A DNA stretch of 64,000 nt from Macrobrachium rosenbergii (taxonomy: Eukaryota > Arthropoda > Malacostraca > Decapoda > Palaemonidae). The notes below the pieces were generated by a model that saw nothing but the letters and a program-made list of their open reading frames with translations, had not been told where the DNA came from and ran no database searches. The stretch lies in NCBI RefSeq assembly GCF_040412425.1, contig NC_089744.1, positions 30,098,001-30,162,000 of the forward strand. Direction: 5' to 3'. Both the position numbers and the translations under genes were made by a program. Below are positions 1 through 10,201 of this stretch, piece after piece; the stretch's first letter is position 1; each line of letters begins with the position of its first letter.

Positions 1-144
1 GAACTCGTTGTTTAATATTTAGTGTTTCGAGAATAAGCAGTTCTTGAGGACTGCTTGTATAACCAATAATCTTAAAATCTTCATAGTTGATATCAGTTTT
101 GCATTTAATGGTATGGCTGCGTATATTAGAGGATTCTGGGTTAG

Positions 145-729
145 TTAATCGGCACCGGTTCTATAACTTATCCCTCTGTGGGAATCGGCCCTCACCTTGA
201 GAAGCCGCCTGGTGGATCCAATATATTTTCCTAAATTACATTTAGGACAATTGTACTCATAGACAACACCAGACGACATCAAAGGCGGTAGCCGATCCTT
301 AAATCTGAAAAGAGAGCCGATACTTTTTGGGTTCTTAGGAATTAGTTTAAGATCGATGGCCCCAATATATTTTTGGACGATTTTCATGAAATCCCTACGA
401 AAGTTGTCATCATATAAGAAGGGAAAAGTTGCATATAATAGAAGTTTAGGCACATTATAACACTTTGGCTTATTGGAGAATTTTCTATTTAGAAGTTTTT
501 TGAGGATTCTGTAAAAAACATGAGTAGGGAAACAATTATTGGTGAAGTATTGTTGTAAGAAGACGATTTCTTGGTGAAAGAGGACCCAATCCGACGTTAG
601 AGATAAAGCACGATGTATTAAGGTGTAAATAGAGTTAAGTTTAAAATTGATAAAACAAAAGCTATAAAAAATTGGACCCCAGACCAGTAAAAGTTTTCTT
701 TCGGAATACAGAGGTATTAAACTTATCAT
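145..729 (-). pseudogene. PLE RT thumb plus GIY-YIG endonuclease
   Basis: A 194-codon open stretch. The N-terminal part corresponds to the RT thumb/linker. The C-terminal part has a Cys pair (CPKC) followed by KYIGSTRR and RADSHRG, the start of a PLE GIY-YIG nuclease domain, which nicks target DNA for integration in this class. A stop interrupts the domain near 145, and the rest is recoverable only in another frame. Its position just 3' of the YVDD block confirms they belong to one element. Confidence 0.8.
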
Positions 730-1297
730 TATCCTTAGTTACGAGTATGTCTAAAAAGGCTAGCTTGGAGTCGTATTCTTTTTCTATGGTAAAAGTGATG
801 TTATGATGATAGGAGTTAGAAAATTCTAGGAAGCGTTCTGCATCGTGGTCTTGTTTAAATAAAATAAAAGTGTCATCAACATATCTGGCATAGAATAGGG
901 ACGATAAGCCAGGGGCACTCATCGAGTAATTGCTCCTCCAGGGAGCACATGAAGATGTTGGCGAACGTAGGTCCGAGAGAGGAGAACCCATGGCCATTCC
1001 TTCTATTTGTCTGAAAAGCACGCCATTAAAAATAAAGGCCGTGTCCAGCATGCCAGTTCTAAAAAACATCTTGAAATGTGAGCGACTAAAATTATGATAC
1101 GATGAATCAGGTGTGGAAAAAAGTTTGTCCAAAATGATATCTATGGTTTCTCTAACTGGTATATTGGTGAATAATGACTCCACATCAAAACTTGCCATGA
1201 AAAGGTCAGAATCCTGTGGAAGAATGCGTTGTTTAAAATGTTCAGAGTTAGTTACGGTATACTTGTTACTGGTCAGGGACTCCAATAGGGGGAACAA
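662..1297 (-). pseudogene. PLE reverse transcriptase core
   Basis: A 211-codon open stretch carries RT palm motifs: a motif-A-like block FMASFDVESLFTNIP, GMAMGSPLS, and the catalytic box YVDDTFIL (about residues 139-146). ITFTIEKE followed by LAFLDI is also typical of PLE RTs. Between GSPLS and the YVDD box the translation departs from the family consensus and then recovers, suggesting a compensated pair of frameshifts. The visible start is only a frame boundary: the true coding sequence extends upstream in another frame. The downstream thumb and endonuclease follow in a second frame (145-729) with an overlap. Confidence 0.85.
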
Positions 1298-1379
1298 GGA
1301 ATTTGGCCAATTTGTAATTTGGAGTTCTATAAGAGGCCAGGATAGGGCGAAGAAGGGGACGCTCGGGTTGTGAACTCCA

Positions 1380-1686
1380 TTTTGGGGAGTAAGTCATCCC
1401 CCACCCCTTTGAATAGGTCAAATCCATGAATGCTTAAAACCCTCTAAAAACACTTAGAACTGCCCATTTTGATAGCTTAAACCAAGAAAAACCCCTAGTT
1501 TTATCTCAAAAAGTGCATTTATTCATGAAAATTTTATGAAAATACAGTAATTAGTGAATATTTCTCGGTGAAAAATACCGCGAATGGGCGAATTTATGCG
1601 AATGATGGCTAGATATGTTCCACAGAGAAACCTGCGAATGTGTGAGTCCGCGAACCATGAGAACGCGAATACGGGGGGGTTTACTG
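1380..1686 (+). repeat. Tigger/pogo-like MITE terminus (truncated)
   Basis: The segment ends in GCGAATACGGGGGGG followed by TTTACTG and then TA, which read inward is CAGTAAACCCCC. That is the CAGT-type end plus TA target site of pogo/Tigger-like elements. The subterminal part is built of repeated GCGAA words. The same kind of end occurs at 4068-4191. No matching opposite terminus is visible on the left, where the PLE begins, so the copy appears truncated. A run of TA dinucleotides follows. Confidence 0.55.
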
Positions 1687-1921
1687 TATATATATATATA
1701 TGTATTTATTCAGCTTTCCATTGCAGTTTTCACCTTTTTTATAGCATTATTTATTACCGAGTAATTACGAAAAATGTCTGCATATATATACGCATTGAGC
1801 GCTGTAGTTCGGCCGGAATTTATGCATGCATAGATAATTTTTTGTATGCCTGTTTGTGCATCTGTAAATAACTTCAGTGTGCATGTATTATATATCATTC
1901 GAACAGCCATTATTTGTACTT

Positions 1922-2001
1922 TATTATGCTGAACAGCAAAATGTAAAAATATCAAAATTTCTATTATGCTGAACAGCAAAATGTAAAAATATCAACATTT
2001 C
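1922..2001. repeat. Two-copy 40-bp tandem duplication
   Basis: The block beginning ATTATGCTGAACAGC is repeated once with a 40-bp period and only one or two differences, indicating a recent local duplication. No coding meaning is apparent. Confidence 0.85.
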
Positions 2002-2347
2002 TATATAATCATTGCTGTAATTTTTCTTAGAAAAAGAAAAAAATTGTCCGTAATCTAACGACAATTTCTCAATTTTATTCTAACAATACATATATCTTTC
2101 TCATAGGAAATTTATTCAGCTTTCTAATGCCACCTTTATTTTTTTCTACCTTTATTTCTTACTTAGGTATGGTATGAAACGTCAACATAAGTAGGTTGGA
2201 AAATCTGGTAATTGCATTCTGTAAAAAATTTGCATTTTTTAATCGGTAACAGCTAACTAGCAAACATTTATAGCAAAATGATTGCTTTCACGTGAAAGTT
2301 CAAACATTTCCACACAATTTACATATAAAATTAACTCCTCAAACCTA
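2002..2347. other. No feature recognised
   Basis: AT-rich sequence between the small tandem duplication and the Tc1/mariner element. I see no conserved coding segment or terminal repeat here. Confidence 0.5.
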
Positions 2348-3795
2348 CAGTCAGGGTGGGTGATAGTTGCAATTCATAATAAAACATTTAAACCAAACAT
2401 AAGCATTCATTTTTTCAGAAAAAAATACATAAAACAAAATGATATTAAGTTTGAACAATAACCAAACATTCAATTATTTGTTTATGGGATATCCCTTTCG
2501 CTTTTGGATCTCTTTCAGACGTTGAGGGACATCATCAGCAAGGTTTTCCAAGATCGGGGGGGGTCGATGTTTTCCCAAGCGAGGTGCAGTTGTGCTTCCA
2601 ATTTCTCTTGTTGATGTTGAAGTGGCCTTGTTGTGTAACTTTCCTTTTATTATTACCCAAAGGTTCTCAATGGGATTGATGTGTGGTGAGTTGCCTGGCC
2701 AGTCCTCAATGTAATCGTTTTCACTATCTGCAACCCACTTCTTTACAACTTTTGCAGTATGGCAAGGTGCCCCATCTTGCTGAAGAATCTCTGCTCCAGT
2801 TGCGGCGAAACAGTCGGCCAAATTGTTCTTTAATAACCTTAAATACACCTCCTTAGTAACTGTCTGACCTTTAGGTAGAATGATAAGCTTCCCTTTACCA
2901 CCAAAAGCAAAACTCCCCCATACCATGAGAGAAGCTAGGTGTTTCACAGTATGAGCAGTGTACTTGGGTTCCGACCTATTGGCCCCTTTCAGCACCCATA
3001 CGTTTTCCCTTCGTGTCACTAACGAGAAATGTGCTCTCATCAGTCCAAAGTACAGTCCTCCACTGCTCCTGGGTCCAGTCTCTATATTTAATGGAAAAAT
3101 GCTTCCTTTTCTTTAACTGGGATGGAGTTACAGCAGGTTTTGGTTTAGCCTTTACTTTCTTATAGGACAACCATTTTTGTATGTTTTCCTGAATTGTCCT
3201 TATAGAGACGTCTCCCAGTAACTTAGGGTGTTTTTCTTTCAAATTTTTTGCTGTCAGTGTAGGATCAAGGTCTAACTCCCTCTTTATAAGCGCTAATGTT
3301 CTCTTACTTATCATTGGGGGGTTCCCTGGCGCCTCTAGATGCAAGGGTAATTCTTTCTGGCCTCCGGCCTTGAATTTTGCCAACAAATGATAAACTGTTC
3401 GCTCTTTCACGCCAGTTTGTGCTGCGATTTCTTTTATTGTTAAACCAACTTTAAAGCATTCTATTACTCTAATTTTATTTTCAGTGCTTGTACGAGGCCT
3501 AGACATGCTTGTAAAGGTAATGTGAGCCTTAATACAAGGACAGTAGAAGAAGAAAGAGCCGTGAAACTGTCGCAAAATCAGAAGTCAGTACTCTCTCGAC
3601 GAAAGACAAATAGCTACCGATCGATAATTCTCCCACCCACTACTTTGCAAGTGACTGACTCTAGTTTCCAACTAGTTAATTTCTCCCAGCTGATTTTTTA
3701 GCCCAGGTTTTAGGGTGATAGTCAAAAGCGTGGGTAATGTTTGCAGGCGTCCTTTGCTGGCGTCCATATTTTGCAGCTATCACCCACGCTGACTG
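2348..3795 (-). mobile_element. Tc1/mariner DNA transposon with both TIRs
   Basis: The ends are CAGTCAGGGTGGGTGATAG at left and the inverted form of CAGTCAGCGTGGGTGATAG at right (18 of 19 bases match). Each is flanked by TA (2346-2347 and 3796-3797), the target duplication of this superfamily. The 1448-bp length and a single transposase reading on the minus strand fit a full-length element. Sequence CTATCACCCAC recurs as a subterminal word near 3632-3643. The transposase is broken by frameshifts, so this copy is non-autonomous. Confidence 0.93.
2474..3506 (-). pseudogene. Tc1-like transposase, frameshifted
   Basis: The likely start is the ATG at 3504-3506 (MSRPRTSTENK), which begins the N-terminal helix-turn-helix DNA-binding region (IKEIAAQTGVKERTVYHLL). 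It is followed by the first catalytic Asp in LWTDEST, the second in QQDGAPCHT and the Glu in PHINPIENLW. The last two acidic residues have 35 residues between them, against 34 in classical Tc1. A frameshift near 3005 separates the DNA-binding half from the catalytic half, and two further compensating shifts lie near 2550-2640, one of them in a run of seven Gs. Otherwise the ORF is well kept and ends in KGYPINK. Confidence 0.9.
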
Positions 3796-4067
3796 TAAAT
3801 ATATTTTTCATGATTTCAAAAAAATATCTACGATTTTCCTTAAAAATTTCACGTTCATCACGTCTTTTTTATTATTTCTAAGCCTTGCAAAGATTTTCTG
3901 ATTGCTTTAGGAAAAAATTCAATCATTTGCTGACATCATAAAACAAACCAGAAGCCTATATCAGTTATAGTTTGGACGTATCGATTTTTACAAAGAAACT
4001 TTTCCGCGTGAGCCCCACTTTTCCCTCCACGGCATAAGTCGCGTACCGGGTAGCGCTATAGGAACCC
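3796..4067. other. No feature recognised
   Basis: Short intergenic stretch after the Tc1/mariner element. I see no coding or structural signal that I can support. Confidence 0.4.
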
Positions 4068-4191
4068 CCGTAAGCGCGAGAGGGTTAATGTAAAGAGGAG
4101 AGGGGAGACATGCTCCAGTCTGCAGTTCCTGGTGAGAAGCTTTAACAGTGAGTCTGCGAATAGTGAGACTGTGAATACAGGGGGTTTACTG
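4068..4191 (+). repeat. Tigger/pogo-like MITE terminus fragment
   Basis: It ends GTGAATACAGGGGG then TTTACTG followed by TA (4192-4193), the same inverted CAGTAAACCCCC end as at 1686. Upstream are GTGAGTCTGCGAATAGTG words matching the other copy. Only one terminus is visible. Confidence 0.5.
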
Positions 4192-4345
4192 TAGATAGAA
4201 ATAGGAGAGCCGATAAGGCAGCTAAAGAATCAATAAGATTACATAATCAGACACTCATAAATCTCCCTGACTCTGATTTTAAGCAAATTATTCATATTTA
4301 TATAAGTAGGAAGTGGAGAATAAGTTAGAGTAACATAAGACCATT
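4190..4345 (+). pseudogene. LINE RNase H C-terminal fragment
   Basis: In one plus-strand frame this reads NRRADKAAKES, then LPDSDFKQIIH and RKWRI, up to a stop near 4345. The first block matches the end of the RNase H domain found in I- and Jockey-type LINEs, and the following block matches the tail that comes after it in those proteins. It is a short remnant with no upstream RT in the window. It sits just before an unrelated-looking RT fragment, so the two are probably separate insertions. Confidence 0.5.
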
Positions 4346-4393
4346 TGACCTTCAGTTAAGAGATGGCGGTCGTCAGATCATCCAGATAGTTGG

Positions 4394-5302
4394 ATGATTA
4401 AAATGTATAAACAAAAAGGAGGCATGTTAAACTGTGGGAACTACAGAGGAATAAAGCCTTTGGAGCATGTATTCAAGATACTAGAAAGAATAGTAGAAGG
4501 AAGGTTGAGAGAGCTGATAGATATACATGAGCAGCAGTTTGGGTTTATGAAAGGAAAGAGCACAGTGGATGCTGTTTTTATAGTAAGACAAGTCCAAGAG
4601 AAGTATCTAGAAGGAAACAGGAAAGTTTACTTGTGTTTTGAAAAGGCGTATGACAGGGTACCAAGAAGGGTAGTCTATTGGTTGTATGAGAAAGAGAGGA
4701 GTACCAGAGAAGTTGGTAAGGTTGGTGAAGATGATGTATGAAGGTGCAAAAACTACTTTACAAACAAAATATGGGGAGACTGAGACATTCCCTGTTGAGG
4801 TGGGCCTCCATCAGGGATCGGCTCTGAGTCCATTCTTATTCCTCGTCGTTATAGACTCACTGACATCAGAATTAAGGAACAACGATGAACGGTGGGATCT
4901 GTTGTTTGCTGATGATTTGGTCATTATAGCAGACACAAGAAGAAGAACTGCAAGAAAGGTTTTTAGCATGGAAATGAGCCCTAGATAGGAAAGGATTTAA
5001 AGTGAACATTGGAAAGACAGAGCTAATGACTAGTAGTAGAGAAGGACATGAAGAAGTAAACATTCAAGTGGAAGATGTACAGTGCTAAAGCAGAACAATG
5101 AGTTTAACTATTTGGGATCAATAATAACAGAAGAGGGAGGTACTGAGAAAGCAGTGAGACAGAGAGTGAAAGAAGCATGGCGAAAATGTAGAGAAGTAAC
5201 TGGAGTTGTTTTAGACAAGAAAATGCCATTAAAGCTCAAAATGAAGATTTATAAGACAGTTATCAGGCCCGTATATATTATATGGGGCAGAAACCTGGGC
5301 AC
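4394..5302 (+). pseudogene. Non-LTR retrotransposon reverse transcriptase fragment
   Basis: Three overlapping open stretches together give an RT: NYRGIKPLEH, QFGFMKGKSTVDAVF, KAYDRVPR, LHQGSALSPFLF, the catalytic LLFADDLVII, and downstream FNYLGSIIT with the thumb region. Frameshifts lie near 4700 and 5000. Motif A is short: the Phe-x-Asp usually preceding EKAYDRVP appears deleted, removing the first catalytic Asp. The reading stops in the middle of an RT-end motif (GRNLGT) where a piggyBac-like element begins. The clade is not assigned. Confidence 0.85.
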
Positions 5303-5306
5303 TTAA

Positions 5307-7541
5307 CCCTTAAACGCCGACTGGATGTATCGTAAGTCGACTAAAATTGTCTGTCGGGTGATGAGTAGACGTACTGTACGTCGACTAAAAAAAATTTCAA
5401 CCTTCGGTCAACTTTGACTCGACCGAAATGGTCGAAAAATGCAATTTTAAGCTAAAACTCTTACATTCTAGTAATATTCAGTCATTTACCTTCATTTTGC
5501 AACAAATTGGAAGTCTCTAGCACAATATTTCGATTTATGGTGAATTTTTGAAAAAAAATTTTCCTTATGTCCGCTCGGTAACTCGGCCGAAAGTCTCAGA
5601 AATTCTTTCGTCACTTTGTCGTGATGTTTGCACCGTTTTATATTAGCCGTTACATAAAGTTTTATATATGAAAATGTGCGCAGTTTCATGTAGAATACAA
5701 CGAAAAACAACCCATGATTGTAGCTTTTATCAGTTTTGAAATATTTTCATATAAATCACGATAAGTGCCAAAATTTCAACCTTTGGTCAACTTTGACTCG
5801 ACCGAAATGGTCGAAAAAAGCAATTGTAAGCTAAAACTCTTACATTCTAGTAATATTCAATCATTTACCTTCATTTTGCAACAGATTGGAAGTCTCTAGC
5901 ACAATATTTCGATTTATGGTGAATTTTTGAAAAACTTTTTCCTTACGTCTCATGCCGTAACTCTGTCATGACATCTCAGAAATTCTTTCGTCACTTTGTC
6001 GTAATGTTTGCACCGTTTTATATTAGCCATTACATAAAGTTTTATATATGAAAATGTGCGCAATTTCATGTAGAATACAACAAAAAAACAATCCATGGTT
6101 GTAGCTTTTATCACTTTTGAAATATTTTCATATCACGATAAGTGCCAAAATTTCAACCTTCGGTGAACTTTGACTCGACCGAAATGGTCGAAAAATGCAA
6201 TTGTAAGCTAAAACTCTTACATTCTAGTAATATTCAATCATTTACCTTCATTTTGCAACAAATTGGAAGTCTGTAGCACAATATTTCGTTTTATGGTGAA
6301 TTTTTGAAAAAAACTTTTTCCGTACGTCCATGCGCGGTAACTCGGCCGAACATCTCAGAAATTCTTTCGTCACTTTGTCGTAATGTTTGCACTGTTTTAT
6401 ATTAGCCATTACATAAAGTTTTATATATGAAAATGTGTGCAATTTCATGTAGAATACAACACAAAATAACTCATGGTTGTTGCTTTCGTCAGTTTTGAAA
6501 TATTTTCATATAAATCACGATAAGTGCCAAAATTTCAACCTTCGGTGAACTTTGACTCGACCGAAATGGTCGAAAAATGCAATTGTAAGCTAAAACTCTT
6601 ACATTCTAGTAACAGTCAATCATTTACCTTCATCTTGCAACAAACAGGAAGTCTCTAGCACAATATTTTGATTTATGGTGAATTTTTGAAAAAACTTTTC
6701 TCTTACCCCGTAGCATGTAACGGCTGAAAATCTCAGAATTTCTTTAGTCACCTTGTCGTAATTTTCGCACAGTTTTATATTAGGCCTTACATAAAGTGTT
6801 ATACATGAAATGTGTGCAATATCATGTAGAATACAACAAAAAATAATTCATGGTTGTAGCTTGTATCAGTTTTGAAATATTTTCATATAAATCACGATAA
6901 ATAGAAAAAATTTGGCCTTCGGTCAACTTTATCTCGACCAAAATGGTCGAAAAATGCAATTGTAAGCTAAAACACTTACAGTCTAGTAATATTCAATCAA
7001 TTACCTTCATTTTGCAACAAACGGGAAGTCTCTAGCACAATATTTCGATTTATGGTGAATTTTAGAAAAACTTGTTTTTATGTGTCATGGCATTACTTTT
7101 AATTCATGCATCATTTTGTGATAATATTTTCTCTGTTGCTTTGATCGTTTTACAATTTGTTATATACCAAAATCATCGCAATTTAGTGTACAATACAATG
7201 AAAAAAAAAACTCATTAGCTTTAACCGTTTTGCTCACAGCGCAATTTGTATACAATTATATATGAAATTTTTTTTTGTGCTGTGATATATTCCAATATTT
7301 ATATATGATAATGATATTTTTTTTTCATTTCTGATGGTTGCATACTAAACTTCAGGCAATGACAAAAAAAAGGAGCCAAAAATGAACTCTTAACCTTAAA
7401 AACTGAGCGTGCTGTGATTTTTTTTAAAAATCTTTTTTTTGGCTTCGGCGCTAACTCCCGAACACCGCCAGCATACGACAGACACTTTTGTAAATAGAGG
7501 CTCGGCAACACTTTTGTAAATAGAGGCTCGGCATTTAAGGG
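5307..7541. mobile_element. piggyBac-like non-autonomous element
   Basis: The termini are CCCTTAAACGCCGA on the left and the complement of CCCTTAAATGCCGA on the right, each flanked by TTAA (5303-5306 and 7542-7545). TTAA targeting with CCC-starting TIRs is the piggyBac signature. The right end also has a direct subterminal repeat of about 30 bp (CTTTTGTAAATAGAGGCTC twice, around 7490-7535). No transposase reading is present; the interior is almost wholly tandem units. Left flank is LINE coding sequence and right flank is LTR sequence, which is unexpected for a simple insertion. Confidence 0.8.
5391..7090. repeat. Tandem array of ~379-bp units inside the piggyBac-like element
   Basis: The block AAATTTCAACCTTCGGT plus CTCGACCGAAATGGTCG recurs at about 5391, 5770, 6147, 6529 and 6907, giving periods of 379, 377, 382 and 378 bp. 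Each unit also has TTACCTTCATTTTGCAAC and a stretch near TTCTTTCGTCACTTTGTCG. The fifth unit is more divergent and its end decays after about 7090. Short ORFs here repeat the same peptide and are not genes. Confidence 0.9.
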
Positions 7542-7545
7542 TTAA

Positions 7546-8097
7546 TTTAATTATTTGATAAATTTAAGGGTTAATTTAATTATTTGATAAATTTAAAGGT
7601 TTTAATATTTAGTTTTATTTAATAATTTAATTCAAGAATTAATTAAATTTTGTGTTGTTTTCAAGAAGTAGTAAATTTTTCATTTTGTGAATTCTAATTA
7701 TAAATTTTGGATTTAAAAATAAATTTTTGTATTTGAAATTTTTAAAAAAGGGTTTCATTTATTGACCACCAGTGAATAGGATTAAGTGTGTGCATAAGGC
7801 AAAGTGATAAACATGTTTTGTTCCTTTAGTTTTGCTGAAGTGAATTAAGACCAGGGAAACAGTTAAAGTTGTTTGATGGAGTGTGTTTAATTGTTGATCC
7901 CTCACACTAGTCATGATAAACTTGGTTTGATTTTTCATGTGATTGATGAGCTTTTTTAAGGGATCACTGTTACCTTTAGAGTACTCAATCATAATTCTTA
8001 TTTTTTTGAGAGTTCAGGTATCTGGCTGAAGTGAGGTAAATTTTCGAAATCTGTGATTAGTTGTGTAATAATCAGGTATTTGGTATGCATCGTGACA
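7546..8097 (+). repeat. 5' LTR remnant
   Basis: It aligns closely with 13871-14412 of the 3' LTR: shared blocks include ATTGACCACCAGTGAATA, AAGGGATCACTGTTACC and GTTCAGGTATCTGGCTG. It ends GCATCGTGACA. Its first ~1.2 kb are missing, cut off at the TTAA where the piggyBac-like element abuts. At its left edge a ~30-bp block (TTTAATTATTTGATAAATTT) is duplicated. Confidence 0.85.
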
Positions 8098-8307
8098 AGA
8101 GAATTTGGTTCCTGACCTGGGAACAAAACAAAATATCACTCTGGTTTATGGTTTATACTGGTGGCGTTAGGGATATATTTTGATAGGAGAGTGACCACAT
8201 AGTTATTTTTTTAAATTACATTGTGAATTATTTAGTTGAGTAACTTAGAGAAAGTGGCTCTGTTTAATGTTCAGGAATTTTTAACAGCTCCATCCATCTG
8301 AGGCACA

Positions 8308-9849
8308 GTGGACTGCTTTAGCAGTGGCATAGGGGTGGGGGGAGTAATGTGTCTTAGTGGTATGATTAAGGCACAAATCAGATGTATTGCAATCCAAGCG
8401 TTGATGGACTTTGGTAAAATAGATGAAGAGTTAGGAGAGGCACAAGAGTTGTTGAATGCAACTGAGGTTGAATTTATAGATAAGCAAGAGCAAAAGAAAG
8501 AAAAGTGATGCAGAAGCAGAGCTTAGATGCATAGAAGCAGAAGAAAATTTGATCAAGCTGAAGATGCAGGCTGAAAGAGAGAAAATGCAAGCAGGCAGAA
8601 AGAGAAAAAGAAGACCGGGAGAAAAGAGAAAGAAAAGAAAGAGAAGAAGAAAAAGCAGCATAGGAAGAAAGAGAAAGAGCAAGAGAAGAAGGGCAAAAAG
8701 AGAAAGAGAAGCCGAAGAAGAAAGAGAAAAAGCAAGACATGAAAGGGAAATGGAGTTAATAAAAGCTCAATCCACATTACCTGTAACACCGTCTAACCCT
8801 ACCCAAGGTAATTCAGACCCCGTATTTGATGTAGTAAGCACGCAGAAATTAATTCCAAAGTTTACAGAATTAGCTCCAGATGAGTTTTTTGGTCACTTTG
8901 AAGAAGTGGCTTCAGGTATGGGATGGCCAGAAGATAAATGGTCTGTCTTGTTACAGAGTGTTGTTCTCATTGGTAAAGGAAGAAGTTCCTATTTAGCCTT
9001 ATCAGCTGATCAGTGAAAAGAGTACAAGGGACTCAAACATAATGTGCTACAAGTTTACCAGATGACCCCTGAATATTATAATGAAAATTCAGATCTTTGA
9101 GAAACGATGACAAGATGACTTTCTTGGATTATGCCTACAAAGTAAGAAGATGTTTCAAACAATAGTTGGAGGCTGCTAAAGTTAAATCTATGGACGAATT
9201 TGAGGAGTTATTAGTCCTAGAGCACTATCTTAGAGGAATTCCTGAACACATAAGAGCCTTGTTAAGAGAGAGAGAGGTTAAGAAACCTTACAAAGCTGCT
9301 ACATTGAGTGAAGATTATAACATAATTTGTAGCAAAAGGAATTATAATGTCAGGTACCAGAACCAACAGTGCACAGGTTTCAGGTCTCATCCAAATTTCA
9401 GGAACATTACTACTGGGAATCCTTCTAGTGGCTATGCCAATACAAAGCGAGGTTATACCCCTCAGCAATTGAATGTTAAATCCTCATCATCCAGTTTCTC
9501 AAGACAGTTACAGAAGACTAATGTTGTCTGCTTCAAGTGTGGAAGAGTAGGACCCTACAGTCGAGATTGTTATCAGACACAACAGCAGACCAAGCCAGTT
9601 GGTCAAGTGGTTAAAGGCAACCAATTGAAGCAAACTACGAAGAGCAGTGTGGGGAAGATTGAGACAGTTGGGAAGACTGAGACTAAACAAGCAGAGTGTT
9701 CAGCAACCAGTGGAAATGTAACTCAAGGAGGGAGTGTGCAGGTACCAGTCAAGGTATTACATGATACTTGGAATAACCATAGTGTGGTAGTTCGTGGTGC
9801 TCAACCACAGTTGGAGAAGAATCTCACTGGAGATTCAGTTATATTTTGA
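8308..9849 (+). pseudogene. Gypsy gag with zinc knuckle, fragmented
   Basis: Three open stretches (8308-8508, 8549-9016, 9166-9849) make a gag-like protein. A long Lys/Arg/Glu-rich stretch likely to be coiled coil lies near the start. It is followed by a capsid-like part (LIPKFTELAPDEFFGHFEEV) and a CCHC-type nucleocapsid knuckle near 9528-9570 (CFKCGRVGPYSRDC). In that motif the fourth position of the C-x2-C-x4-H-x4-C pattern is Tyr rather than His, so zinc binding is probably lost. Stops and shifts separate the pieces. Confidence 0.75.
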
Positions 9850-10166
9850 AGGGTATAGGAGAAGAGGTAACTCCTATATGCTGCTTGCAGCTGTTGTGTG
9901 AATTGGGGACAAAGAATGTTGATTTTGCTGTAAAGGACTCGCTAGCTGTTGAAGGTGTGCATGTTTTACTGGGTAATGAAGTTGGTGGTGTACCATTTGT
10001 TCCTTGTCCTATAGTGACAAACAAACCGTTGAGGATTAGTCCTATGGTCGAGTTAGAGAAGAAAAACCCCCACCTGTTTCCAAGTTGTGTAACTACCAGT
10101 AGTATGAAGAGAACTATGTCTGCAAGTGAAGAAACAGGATTTCCCTGCACCAGAAGGGTCAAGTGA
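9846..10166 (+). pseudogene. Gypsy protease/linker region
   Basis: An open stretch between gag and integrase includes AVEGVHVLLGNEVGG and FVPCPIVTNKPL, the type of sequence expected around the end of a retropepsin-like domain in Gypsy elements. I cannot find an intact Asp-Ser/Thr-Gly active site, so the protease call rests on position and is weak. Confidence 0.4.
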
Positions 10167-10201
10167 AGGGTCTTTGAGCTTAGAAGAGCTAGTCCAGGAA
10201 A

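Larger units (their letters stand above)
1..1373 (-). mobile_element. Penelope-like retroelement (PLE), 3' part, decayed
   Basis: On the minus strand this encodes a Penelope-type reverse transcriptase followed by a GIY-YIG endonuclease, the arrangement of endonuclease-bearing PLEs. The pre-RT block (motifs RPLLRPI and LAKFL, near 1300-1365) is in a different frame from the RT core that follows, so there is a frameshift close to 1290. Past the stop near 145 the endonuclease tail continues in another frame (NYEDFKIIG, then ILETLNIKQ) to base 1, so the 3' end of the element lies beyond the left edge. Several frame breaks make it inactive. Family assignment is secure from motif order; the clade within PLEs is not resolved. 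Confidence 0.85.

Noticed and set aside
5492..6448. Two similar minus-strand ORFs ending HHKSKYCARDFQFVAK-like
   Set aside because: They are the same stretch of the ~379-bp tandem unit read twice.
5391..7090. CRISPR-like array
   Set aside because: Units are ~379 bp with no short repeat/unique spacer pattern, in a eukaryotic transposon.
8098..8125. Primer-binding site after the 5' LTR
   Set aside because: TTTGGTTCCTGACCTGGGAA is in the right place, but I cannot match it to a tRNA 3' end with confidence.
8431..8789. Leu/Phe/Ser-rich minus-strand frames that look like membrane proteins
   Set aside because: They are the reverse strand of the Lys/Glu-rich gag coiled-coil region.
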